From: Paulinella micropora
Taxonomy: Eukaryota; Cercozoa; Imbricatea; Euglyphida
DNA: 43,277 bases
NCBI GenBank assembly: GCA_009731375.1
Contig: BJOX01000153.1
Coordinates: forward strand, 441,911 to 485,187
Reading direction: 5' to 3'
Part shown: positions 29,921 to 43,277 of the stretch, piece after piece
How the letters are laid out: each line of letters opens with the position of its first letter
How positions within the stretch are numbered: position 1 is the stretch's first letter
The notes under the pieces: generated by a model
What the model was told of the DNA's origin: nothing
What the model saw: the letters and a program-made list of their open reading frames with translations, nothing else
The model's database searches: none
Translations under genes and position numbers: made by a program

Positions 29921-30553
29921 TTAAGACTTCATATTGTCCAGCTTGCCCATATGCTCTTCTAGTAATTTATCTCTGCATGTGACTGTCTTCCTGTGGCAGA
30001 CACACTGCTGTCCAAGCAGGCGCAAGTGTTCCTCATCTCTGATATCAATTGCATCAATGCTCGCATCTTGTGTCACATCATGTGCACCATAGTAAATTAG
30101 TAACTCTTCATCTTCGTGGATGTCCTGGAGTGGTATTATAACTAGTTCTATGTTATGTTCCGAATCTTCTAACAAATCCCGCAGAGCGGACAGCCCAGGA
30201 AAACCAGCAAGCCTCTTGTTCAACGGCTGAGAATCCCGGCTTGGCCTTTCCCAGGCCAGGGATTTCAGTACCCCAGGACTGACACCCTGGGCCCACGGCA
30301 AGAAATCCATGATAGTGCCGTTAATCCTAATTTCTATCTTCGCGTTAGCGTTGTTTTTGTCAGTGTGATTCAAGTAATTAACATAGCCTCGGGGAACCAC
30401 CACAAGACCACGCTGCAATGTTTCTTTGTCCCTTGCCTGGTCAACAAGGACGACCATCGCTTGGCATTTCCGACGATACTGTGTTCTTTCAGGCAACAGG
30501 GTCAGACAGTCAAGGTAATGATAGACCTCCCTAACTCTCTTATTGTCCACCAT
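29921..30553 (-). CDS. SET-domain protein (lysine methyltransferase-like), C-terminal catalytic half
   Basis: SET enzymes methylate lysine, often on histones, using S-adenosylmethionine. The 210-codon frame has the two late SET motifs in order: YVNYLNHTDKNNANAKI (Asn62-His63, the cofactor-binding NH of R-F-I-N-H-S) and PLQDIHEDEELLIYYG (residues 141-156, the D-I-x-x-x-E-E-L-x-x-x-Y-G motif with its catalytic-type Tyr). An insert of about 60 residues separates them. The early G-x-G cofactor loop is not seen, so upstream exons probably exist; an AG lies directly before the ATG at 30,553. A C-x-C-H...C stretch near the end (QQCVCHRKTVTC) resembles a post-SET zinc site. Activity is not established. 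Confidence 0.65.
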   Translation of the reverse strand: MVDNKRVREVYHYLDCLTLLPERTQYRRKCQAMVVLVDQARDKETLQRGLVVVPRGYVNYLNHTDKNNANAKIEIRINGTIMDFLPWAQGVSPGVLKSLAWERPSRDSQPLNKRLAGFPGLSALRDLLEDSEHNIELVIIPLQDIHEDEELLIYYGAHDVTQDASIDAIDIRDEEHLRLLGQQCVCHRKTVTCRDKLLEEHMGKLDNMKS

Positions 30554-30892
30554 CTAGGCCGCGTAACATTCACCTTGCTGCAGCTTGTCCGCCGCAAAAC
30601 CCCCCCAACCGTGAACTAGGGATCGTGCTAAGTACAGAGTCCGTGATGTCTGGTCACCTAGCCTTCTCTTGCCTGGCCACATATACACATACCAAGAACA
30701 TACAGTATATTATTTTTAATAATAAAAACAGTTACTCCAAACCAACAAGAACCCTAAGTCGAAAATCTTACCGCTCTTGTGTTCAATCAACGCCTAGCCT
30801 TAACTCCTGTTCTTTGATTCCTTTTTGTTTGGTGTTGCCTGTTTTGTTTGTTGCCTAGTCGTGGGACCTCCCTGTGCTTCTTCTTCCTGTAC
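30554..30892. other. Segment between SET frame and acidic frame
   Basis: Contains a C-run (30,601-30,608) and AT-rich sequence. It may hold introns or upstream SET exons, but none can be called. Confidence 0.3.
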
Positions 30893-31192
30893 TTATTCTT
30901 CCTGTTCTTCTTCTACTTCCTCTACTTCATCACTTACCTCTTGTACTGTTTCTTCCTCTTGTTTTTTTTCCTCGGCCTGTTCTCCTTGTTGTTCGTGACC
31001 TGATGGTGGGAACAGATCTGTTAAATCTGTAAAGGCTCGCACCAAAGAGTTGATTTGATCCTTGTTGAGGACCACGCTGACGTCCCCTTGCGTAAATTTC
31101 TGGGCTTGGCTCTGTAGAAACGCGAAGGTCTTGTTTGCTTCTTCTCTGTGTCTCGCTTGCTCTGCGCGCTGGAGCGCCCTCAACGCCTATTG
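30893..31192 (-). CDS. Acidic helical protein or exon in the transposon
   Basis: After a CAATAG acceptor (near 31,193) the frame reads ALRAQ-type helix with heptad character ([20 protein letters not shown]), then [20 protein letters not shown] and a C-terminus of Glu/Gln repeats ending EEVEEEQEE and TAA at 30,893. There is no ATG at the start, so it is probably an exon of a longer gene, possibly spliced to the SET frame via a GTAGAG or GTAGAA donor before the stop. No family is recognised. Confidence 0.4.
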
Positions 31193-31225
31193 ATAATGTA
31201 CAGCAACTCAAGGAATGAATCAGCA

Positions 31226-31300
31226 GATCACACACAGACACACACACACACACACACTCACGTGCATAGATGCACACCCAAAACATTGTTACATCAACGG

Positions 31301-31368
<68 letters not shown>

Positions 31369-31393
31369 CAGACAGATAGATACATAGATGATG

Positions 31394-31449
<56 letters not shown>

Positions 31450-31458
31450 GGATGGATG

Positions 31459-31525
<67 letters not shown>

Positions 31526-31586
31526 GGATAGATAGATGGATAGATGGATAGATAAATAGACAGACAGATAGATACATAGATGGATG

Positions 31587-31620
<34 letters not shown>

Positions 31621-31638
31621 CAGACAGATAGATACATG

Positions 31639-31669
<31 letters not shown>

Positions 31670-31729
31670 GGATAGATGAATAGATATATAGATGGATAGA
31701 TGGATAGATAGATAGACAGATAGACAGAC

Positions 31730-31792
<63 letters not shown>

Positions 31793-31833
31793 CAGATGGA
31801 TAGACAGATGGATAGATAGATAGATAGATAGAT
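31226..31833. repeat. (CA)n and long (GATA)n/(GACA)n/(GGAT)n array
   Basis: CA repeat at about 31,228-31,258, then over 500 bp of GATA repeats with GACA, GGAT and TACA variants. Confidence 0.95.
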
Positions 31834-32144
31834 GAGATATCGACTAATGTCAGAAAAAAGGAGCTTCTGATTTCGTCAACCAGGAAGTCTGTGGGTAAAG
31901 TATTAACCCGATGCCCAGCTAAGCCGTGATGTTTGCACGGAAGGGACTGATACAGGCAATACCAAAGCTCCCTAGTACCAGGCGGGGCCAGGGCTCGTTC
32001 CATAAGCGCCCCTTGCAGAACGAGCTCCCACCTCCATTACAGAGGGCCCAGTAAGCAGATGGAGTTTCGAGACTGTTCGACAGTCTAGTATAAACCAACA
32101 GAGCACTGTGGGTTTTATTCCGGGCTCAACAAGCGAGAAAGGGC
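31834..32144 (-). repeat. Interspersed repeat A, copy 2 (inside the transposon)
   Basis: The reverse complement of 10,323-10,637 with about six differences by eye, bounded by GATA arrays. It marks recent spread of this repeat, or of DNA carrying it, to a locus inside the transposon. Confidence 0.9.
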
Positions 32145-32177
32145 ACCCTGAGGAAACAGGATTGTGCTTCCCGTCGC

Positions 32178-32206
32178 TAGATAGATAGATAGATAGAAAG
32201 ATAGAT

Positions 32207-32237
<31 letters not shown>

Positions 32238-32238
32238 C

Positions 32239-32292
<54 letters not shown>

Positions 32293-32404
32293 TTAGATAG
32301 ATAGATAGATAAGATAGATAAGAGAGATATGAGAGATATGAGAGATAAGAGAGATAAGAGAGATAAGAGAGATAAGAGAGATAAGAGAGATAAGAGATAG
32401 ATAG

Positions 32405-32452
<48 letters not shown>

Positions 32453-32490
32453 GGAGAGAGAGAGGGAGAGAGAGAGAGAGAGAGGTCCGA
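32178..32490. repeat. (GATA)n, (GAGATAA)n and (GA)n arrays
   Basis: GATA to about 32,325, GAGATAAGA units at 32,325-32,395, then GA repeats. Confidence 0.95.
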
Positions 32491-32688
32491 ACCTAGCACT
32501 GCCAGTACTGCTGGCGCTGACGTAGGCATTGCAGTGTTGGTACTAGAAGAGGTACTAGCATTGGTAATAGTAGTGGTTGTGTTGGTGGTTGTGTTAGTCG
32601 TTGGTTCCATGATACCTATACCAGTACCAAGATTTATATATCGAACAATCTGAACACGTATATGACTACAAACTGGTTCATAATAAGC

Positions 32689-32690
<2 letters not shown>
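32490..32690. other. Non-repetitive island
   Basis: On the minus strand an open frame reads [20 protein letters not shown] followed by a Thr/Ser/Ala-rich stretch. It could be an exon, but splice sites and homology are lacking. Confidence 0.2.
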
Positions 32691-33345
<655 letters not shown>

Positions 33346-33434
33346 TATGCACCTGAAACGAATGCAGTCAAACACAGTGTACACAGGCCGGAGTTCAGCA
33401 CCTTGAAAGGAATGCAACGCAAAAACGCACAGTG

Positions 33435-33490
33435 GCGGGCCGGCCGAACCTAAAAAGTATGCCCCCGGGGCATACTTTCGGCCGGCCCGC
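33435..33490. mobile_element. GC-rich palindromic element D, copy 1
   Basis: Nearly perfect palindrome: GCGGGCCGGCCGAA...TTCGGCCGGCCCGC around AAGTATGCCCCCGGGGCATACTT. It can fold into a hairpin and recalls element B, although the sequence differs. Confidence 0.8.
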
Positions 33491-33548
33491 AAATCATAAG
33501 CTGCATTTTGGTGTCACCAGTACTGCAATCGAATATTTTTTAAAATTT

Positions 33549-33604
33549 CGGGGCCGGCCGACCCTAAAAAGTATGCCCCCGGGGCATACTTTCGGCCGGC
33601 CCGC
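33549..33604. mobile_element. GC-rich palindromic element D, copy 2
   Basis: Same palindrome as at 33,435 with two or three changes, 114 bp downstream. Both copies are followed by similar GCAAA(TC)ATAA..TGCATTT sequence, so a longer unit was duplicated in tandem. Confidence 0.8.
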
Positions 33605-33890
33605 AAACATAACGTGCATTTCTTGTCATCAGGACTAATTGTTCGAGGAGCCGTGCCCGTATGCCGCAGTTGTTCCTGTCGAGCTTGCTTTGCAGGCGCT
33701 TGTCTTTGCAGTCGCTTTTCGATTTCTCTTATGTTCCTATTTTCTTTGTGTCACTGTTTGTCAACTTCAATCAGAAGAAATTAAAATTCCGAAGAAGTCA
33801 AGCTAACCCAGTAAAGAGGGAAGAGAGAAATGACGAGAAATCGTGCCTCTCTCAACATGACTTTTTCTTGGTCTCTCTCTCTCCATCTCT
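33605..33890. other. Non-repetitive island with short open frames
   Basis: A plus-strand frame from 33,661 has a hydrophobic start then NFNQKKLKFRRSQANPVKRE before running into CT repeats. It cannot be assigned. Confidence 0.2.
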
Positions 33891-33892
33891 CT

Positions 33893-35032
<1,140 letters not shown>

Positions 35033-35034
35033 CA

Positions 35035-35305
35035 ATACTATACTATATGTATTGTATGTATATATGTATGTATGCATATGTATTGTATGTATGTATGTAT
35101 GCATATGTATTGTATGGTATGTATCATTTTATGTATGCGTATGTATGTATGTGTGTATGTGCGTATGTATGTATGTATGTATGCATGCAGGTATGTATTA
35201 GTATGTATGTATATACGTGTGTATGTATGTATCTATATATGTACTTGTATGTATGTATGTATGTATGTATGTAATTGTATGTATGTATGTATGTATGTAT
35301 GTACT
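35035..35305. repeat. (GTAT)n microsatellite
   Basis: GTAT repeats with GTGT and GCAT variants. Confidence 0.9.
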
Positions 35306-35416
35306 CAAAGTAAGTAACGTACGTAAAGCATTGATTTTTAATGTATGCAATGTTATCTATTGTTATGTAATGTATGATCATAGGTGAGCCTGACCTGACC
35401 TGACCCATTCATATTT

Positions 35417-35531
35417 GCGGAGTTGGATGCAAACGGTCAGATCATTATAGATATCATCCAAGCTTGTTGGGTCCTCGGGACTGTAAGCAAGGATGTGAAA
35501 ACCATCTGTGGCAATGGCTACAAGGGAACAG
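35417..35531 (+). CDS. Possible isolated exon, unrecognised
   Basis: Between a TTGCGG-AG acceptor and a CAG|gtccgt donor the frame reads ELDANGQIIIDIIQACWVLG, then TVSKDVKTICGNGYKGTG. Composition is coding-like and sharply bounded by microsatellites. The start loosely recalls an EF-hand loop but lacks the second half of the calcium ligands. Confidence 0.35.
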
Positions 35532-35539
35532 GTCCGTGC

Positions 35540-35542
35540 GCG

Positions 35543-35609
<67 letters not shown>

Positions 35610-35620
35610 CTCTCTCTCTC

Positions 35621-35657
<37 letters not shown>

Positions 35658-35662
35658 CTCTC

Positions 35663-35697
<35 letters not shown>

Positions 35698-35740
35698 CTC
35701 TCTGTTTCTCTCTCTGTTTCTCTCTCTCTCTCTCTCTCTC

Positions 35741-35774
<34 letters not shown>

Positions 35775-35778
35775 TCTC

Positions 35779-35809
<31 letters not shown>

Positions 35810-35942
35810 CTCCCACTCTCTTTCTCTCAGAGTCTCTCTCTCTATCTCTCCGAATCTCTCTCTGTCTCTCTCTCTCTCTCTTTTTTTTTTCTCTCTCTCT
35901 CTCTCTCACTCTCTCTCTCTCTTTCAATCCGAGGCTCCGAGG

Positions 35943-35981
<39 letters not shown>

Positions 35982-36000
35982 TCGCTCAGCTTTCTCAGGC

Positions 36001-36046
<46 letters not shown>

Positions 36047-36091
36047 TTCTTTCTCAGGCTCTCTTTCTCTCTCTCTCTGTCTCTCTCTCTC

Positions 36092-36138
<47 letters not shown>

Positions 36139-36141
36139 CTT

Positions 36142-36172
<31 letters not shown>

Positions 36173-36215
36173 GTCTCTCTCTGTCTCTCTCTCTCTGTCT
36201 CTCTCTCTCTCATCA
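35540..36215. repeat. (CT)n microsatellite
   Basis: CT repeats with TTTCTCT and CACACA interruptions. The long Ser/Leu frames here are repeat artefacts. Confidence 0.95.
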
Positions 36216-36229
36216 GCCTACCCTTAGTG

Positions 36230-36955
36230 AGTGATATTGATCAACATAATGATATCATAACTTCAGTAATTAGGTTTAATTATTCAACTTGGATAACGTT
36301 AAATAATCATGATTGAATAATAACGTTAAATAATATTGAATAATCATACTGATTGAATAATATTGAATAATACTAATTGAATAATATCATAATTGAATAA
36401 TATTGAGTAACACTACTAGAACTTGAATAATCATAGTTTTGATTAGTATTGATCATTAATAATATAATACTAATTGAATAATATTGAATAAGATCATATT
36501 ATCATCCGCCGGCAGAATCATGTGAATACCGTACCGGACCGAATTGTTACTCAGCCTCTATGATACTGTGTTAATTTTCTTGGAGTCAAGTTTTTACATC
36601 TATTTTGAGTCACACAAGTTCCGTTACTTCACATATTATGATAAGTTCCGTTTTATTACTATGATCAACTGCCACCGTCATAACGTGATCAAGTTATGTT
36701 GATTAATATTGATTAATATTGATTCAACTTGAGTTAATATTGATTAAGTGATGATTGATTAATATATATTGATTAACTTGATATTGGTCGGATTAAGGTG
36801 ACATCATAAGACGCCGGATTGATTACTTGAATATTGCCTGGATTTGTATTGGCTGATTAATATTGATTTTTTTTTGCATAATCTTGATTAATATTGAATA
36901 GTTTCAACTAATAATGATACGGTAATAATAACATCAGTGTCGAATTTATTACTGT
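36230..36955. repeat. AT-rich degenerate (TTGA(A/T)TAATA) repeat region
   Basis: Irregular repeats such as TTGAATAATATTGAATAAT and TTGATTAATATTGATTAAT, with short non-repetitive islands (36,505-36,680, 36,785-36,845). No gene is seen. Confidence 0.7.
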
Positions 36956-37585
36956 AATACATGCATACATACATACATACATACATATATGCATGCATGC
37001 ATGCATACATGGATACATGCATGCATACATACATACATACATACATACCTGCATACCTACATACCTACATACCCTACATACATACATGCATACATGCATA
37101 CATACATACATACATACATATACATACACATACATGCATGCATACACACATACATGAATACATACATACATACATACATACGTGACATACATACATACAT
37201 ACATACTTACATACATACTTACATACATACGTACATACATACATACACATACATACACATACATACACATACATACACATACATACACATACATACACAT
37301 ACATACACATACATACACATACATACACATACATACACATACATAAAATACAGACATACATACATAGACATACACACACACATACACACATACATACATA
37401 CATACATACATGCATGCATGGATGCATACATACATACATACATACATACATAATACATACATATAATATACATACATAGATACATATATACATACATACA
37501 TACATGCATACATACATGCATGCATGCATACATGCATGAATACATGAATACATATATACACACACACAAGACATACATACATACA

Positions 37586-37618
<33 letters not shown>

Positions 37619-37669
37619 GCATGCATACATGCATACATACATGCATGCATGCATGCATGCATACATACA

Positions 37670-37701
<32 letters not shown>

Positions 37702-38601
37702 CATGCATACATACATAAATGCATACATACATGCATACATACATGCATACATGCATACATACATACATACATACATACATACATACATACATGCATGCAT
37801 GCCTGCACATGCATGCCTGCATGCATGCATGCATTACATACATGCATACATACATACATACATACATACATGCATGCATGCATGCATGCATGCACACATG
37901 CATGCATGGATGCATGCATACATACATACATACATACATACATATACACATACATACACATACATACACATACATAGATACACATACATACATACATACA
38001 TACATACACACATACACACATACACACATACACACATACATACATACATACATACATACATACATACATGCATGCATGCATGCATGCATACATACATACA
38101 TACATGCATACACACATACATATAATATACATACATACATACATACATACATACACATGCATGCATACATACATACACACATGCATACATACATGCATAC
38201 ATACATGCATACATACACACATACATACACACAAGACATACATACATACATACATACATGCATGCATGTGCATGCATGCATACATACATACATACATACA
38301 TAAATGCATGCATGCATACATACATACATCATACATACATACATGCATACATGCATGCATGCATGCATGCATACATACATACATACATACATACATGCAT
38401 ACACACACATACATACATACATACATACTTCGGCGGGGAGGGGGGGGGGGGGGGGGGGGGNNNNNNNNNNAAAGAAGGAGAGGAGGAAGCTCCCTCTCTT
38501 CTCTCTCTTTCTCTCCACACACCCCCCCCCCTCCCCGTACGGCATACCCTTGTCACTCCAGGGGGAGGGAAGGAGCGCCGGAAAGCGGGGGAGGAAAGCG
38601 G

Positions 38602-38635
<34 letters not shown>

Positions 38636-39748
38636 GAGGGCTCACTCACTTACGTGCATACATACATACATACATACATACATACATACATACATACATG
38701 CATGCATGCATGCATGCATGAATGTATGCAGGCAGACATACATACATACATACATACATGCATACATACATGCATATATACATACATACATACATACATA
38801 CATATACATACATACATACATACATACCTACATACCTACAATATTACCTACATACCTACATACCTACATACCTACATACATACATACCTACATACCTACA
38901 TACCAACCTACATACATACCTACCTACATACATACATACATACATACCCTACATACCTACCTACATACATACATACATACATAGATACATACATACATAT
39001 ACATACATATACATACATACAAAAATACATACATACACACACATACACACATACACACACATACATACATACATACATACATACATGCATACATGCATAC
39101 ATATACATACATGCATACATATACATACATACATACATACATACATCATTGCATGCATGCATGCATACATATATACATATTTCCATACATACATACATAC
39201 ATACATACATACATACATACGTATACATACATACATACATACATACATACATGCATGCATGCATACATGCATGCATGTATGCATACATACATACATACAT
39301 ACATACGTACATACATACGTACATACATACATACATACATACAAGTCTCATACATACATACATACATACATACATAACATACATAACATACATAACATAC
39401 ATGCATGCATGCATGCATGTATGTATGCATGCTTACATGCATACATGCATGCATACATACATACATACATACATATATACATATATACATACATACATAC
39501 ATACATGCATACATGCATACATACATACATACATAATACATGCATGCATGCATGAGTACTTGCATGCATGCATGCATGCATGCATACATACATACATACA
39601 TACATACATAATATTATCGTGCATATATACATACATACACACGTACATACATACATACATACATACATATGTACATACATACATACATACATACATATGT
39701 GCATAAATACATACATACATACATACATACATACATAGACACACACAC
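36956..39748. repeat. 2.8-kb (CATA)n megasatellite-like tract
   Basis: CATA with CATG, CACA and CTAC variants. It is interrupted by a C/G-rich island (38,431-38,655) containing gap 38,461-38,470 and G runs that are probably artificial. Long Tyr/Ile/His or Met/Cys/Val frames on both strands derive from the repeat. Confidence 0.97.
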
Positions 39749-39814
39749 ACACATAGACAGACAGGCAGACAGAGAGACAGACAGACACACACACACACAC
39801 AGACACACAGACAC

Positions 39815-39849
<35 letters not shown>

Positions 39850-40075
39850 CATAGACAGACAGGCAGACAGACAGACAGGCAGACAGACAGACAGGCAGAC
39901 AGACAGACAGACAGTCAGACAGACAGACAGACAGAAGAGACAGAAGGACGGACATGTACAGACAGAGAGACAGACAGAGAGACAGACAGACAGGCAGACA
40001 CACAGTGACACACACACACATACTCACACACAGTGAAACACACACACAGACACACACACACACACACAGACAGTG
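39748..40075. repeat. (CA)n/(CAGA)n array
   Basis: CACA and CAGA/CAGG repeats ending near 40,072. Confidence 0.95.
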
Positions 40076-40335
40076 CGTAAGTGGAATCAAAAAGTATTTT
40101 TTGTGTGGGAAAGAAAATAGAAAAGTGTGTGGTGGAAAGGAAATAGCGCAAGGTGTGAACTACCATGCAAAAAAAACTTTGAGGCAGAAGAAACAACCCC
40201 TCAAAGTTAGAGATAACCTTTTTTGTAAAAAATAAAAGAAGTAAAAAGTCCCTGCAGTAATTTTTTTCCAACTCCAAATATGAATTTCACGGGCGGTGGC
40301 TTTTCAAACGGGCCATGGCTGGATGTTTTCTTTTG
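40076..40335. other. Non-repetitive segment
   Basis: A-rich sequence with no recognised gene between the microsatellites and the right subterminal region. Confidence 0.35.
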
Positions 40336-40337
40336 GT

Positions 40338-40425
40338 GTTATAATCCGTCCGGACCCTGTTGCGGAAAATCGCCCCAGAACCCACTCATTAGGTTATAAT
40401 CCGTCCGGACCGTGTTGCGGAAAAA
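40338..40425 (+). repeat. Direct repeat of a ~32-bp unit
   Basis: GTTATAATCCGTCCGGACC(C/G)TGTTGCGGAAAA at 40,338-40,369 and 40,393-40,425. It contains the palindrome TCCGGA. Confidence 0.9.
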
Positions 40426-40489
40426 AATTGGTAATGCCATTTTTCCCTGCTCGGTCTGGAAAAAATGCAGCCGAATGTAAACAGGGTAA

Positions 40490-41150
40490 ATCCGACCTCG
40501 ACCTAAGCGCCGACCTCGACCTAAGTCACAACATTTCGTCCTGGGTGTTACGTGTGGTGGGAAGTGTCAGGAAAAAGTCGTGGTGAAAGTTTGGAGCGGG
40601 AAGGAGCAAGTCTGGGCAAGGTGCACGGTAAACAGTGTGTAGCCTACCTCGACCTAAGCGCCGACCTCGACCTAAGGTACGAAATCGCGTGGAGTGTGTT
40701 ACGTGTGGTGGGAAGTGTGGGAGAGAAGTCGTGGTGAAAGTTTGGGGCGGGAAGGAATAAGTCCGGGCGAACTATGCAGGAAACAGGGTGCAGCCGACCT
40801 CGACCTAAGGGACCACCTCGACCTAAGTCAGGAAATTTCGCTGTGTGTGTTACGTTTGGTGGGAAGTGTGTGGAAGAAGTCGTGGTAAAAGTATGAAGCG
40901 GGAAGGAGCAAATCTGGGCGAGCTGTACTGGAAACAAGGTGAATCCGACCTCGACCTAAGGTCCCACCTCAACCTAAGTCACGAAATTTGGTCCTGGGTG
41001 TTATGTGTGGTGGAAAGTGTGGTGGAAAGTGTGGTGAGGAAGTCGTGGTGAAAGTTTGTGGCGGGAAGGAGCAAGTCTGGGTGAGCTGTACTGGAAACAG
41101 AGTGAACCCGACCTCGACGTAGGTGGCCCACCTCGACCTAAGTCATGAAA
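40490..41150 (-). repeat. Right subterminal a-array, about 4.5 units of ~152 bp (inverted)
   Basis: The reverse complement of the left array unit: doubled ACCTCGACCTAAG at about 40,495, 40,648, 40,797, 40,948 and 41,108, with GTTACGTGTGGTGGGAAGTGT and GTCGTGGTGAAAGTTTG between. Confidence 0.92.
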
Positions 41151-41257
41151 ATGAGGTTGAAAATTTTTTGTGGAAAATTCAATTGCGATGAATTTAGTGA
41201 AAGTTTGAGGTGAAAAGGAGCACGTTTGACTGAGTTGTATTGAAAATAAGTTTTCAC

Positions 41258-41323
41258 TTTTTGGCGAATTCGGGAATGTTCACCCCCTGGCGAATTCGGG
41301 ACAGTCTGGCGAATTCGGGACAG
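41258..41323 (-). repeat. Right terminal inverted repeat
   Basis: Read from the end: CTGTCCCGAATTCGCCA, CTGTCCCGAATTCGCCA, then AGGGGGTGAAC and ATTCCCGAATTCGCCAAAAA. It has three motif copies, as at the left end, with closer matches to each other. Confidence 0.9.
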
Positions 41324-43142
<1,819 letters not shown>

Positions 43143-43277
43143 CCACAGTGCTTTGGAAAACTATGTGGGAGGTGGCAGAAGAAAGAGAGCTCGGCTGGGA
43201 CCCGGGTAGGGCAGAGCGGGGGGCAGGACAGGAGGCCGGGGGGGGGGGGGGGGGGGGGGGAGGGGCCCCCCCGGGCG
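43143..43277. promoter_or_regulatory. Upstream region of paralogue B
   Basis: Sequence before the ATG, ending in a G run (43,239-43,260). No TATA box. The A and B contexts are similar only close to the ATG. Confidence 0.25.

Noticed and set aside
30930-32003. Long minus-strand frame running from repeat A through GATA repeats to the acidic exon
   Set aside because: It is stitched from an interspersed repeat, simple repeat and a shadow frame of the acidic exon.
35417-35470. EF-hand calcium-binding loop (LDANGQIII)
   Set aside because: Only the first ligands match; the Asp-Gly spacing and the terminal Glu are absent.
35450-36230. Long Ser/Leu-rich and Arg/Glu-rich frames
   Set aside because: They are products of (CT)n on one strand and (GA)n on the other.
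36956-39848. Very long open frames rich in Met/Cys/Val/Tyr or His/Ile/Thr on both strands
   Set aside because: They are translations of (CATA)n; a four-base repeat without stop codons stays open in several frames. No unique sequence or start context supports a gene.
43230-43265. G-quadruplex promoter element
   Set aside because: The pure G run resembles the artificial homopolymers at other contig ends and may not exist.

Overview
The window is nuclear DNA of a microbial eukaryote. Genes are split by GT-AG introns, microsatellites cover roughly half the bases, and there are a tRNA-derived SINE, palindromic MITE-like elements and a very large DNA transposon. The adenylyl cyclase in it has the MDYFG-PTVNRSAR signature seen in fungi and many protists, not the animal form. 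I cannot name the species. The sequence is an assembly with N gaps, many bounded by artificial homopolymer runs, so single-base frameshifts should be read with care.

Bases 1-13,660 hold the 3' part of a plus-strand class III adenylyl cyclase gene. Its short exons (first visible at 3727, stop at 13,655) sit in introns made almost wholly of microsatellites. Six exon edges are copied into the neighbouring intron together with their splice site. The same stretch holds three palindromic foldback elements, a four-copy dispersed unit and a cluster of SINE copies with (ATT)n tails. Bases 13,660-18,160 have ordinary composition and hold several unrecognised open frames, mostly on the minus strand.

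Near 18,160 base composition jumps to about 70-75% GC and stays high to the window end, except for one insertion. This block holds compact, apparently intronless genes: an unrecognised plus-strand gene (18,745-19,853) and an unrecognised minus-strand gene (21,848-19,850) whose stop codons interlock, then two tandem paralogues encoding F-box plus L-domain-like leucine-rich repeat proteins (A, 24,380 leftwards; B, 43,142 leftwards). The packing resembles a large DNA virus or viral-like element, but I see no hallmark viral gene and treat this as a hypothesis.

Paralogue B is cut by a transposon of about 15.8 kb (25,523-41,323). It has about 65-bp terminal inverted repeats, each with three copies of a TCCC(G/A)AATT(C/T)GC motif, a TA target duplication, and oppositely oriented arrays of a ~152-bp unit inside each end. 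Removing the element and one TA joins the two halves of the repeat gene in frame. The element carries a SET-domain methyltransferase fragment, a Cys/His-rich gene, an acidic helical gene, a small plus-strand gene, and about 9 kb of microsatellites. This nested element is the most notable structure in the window.
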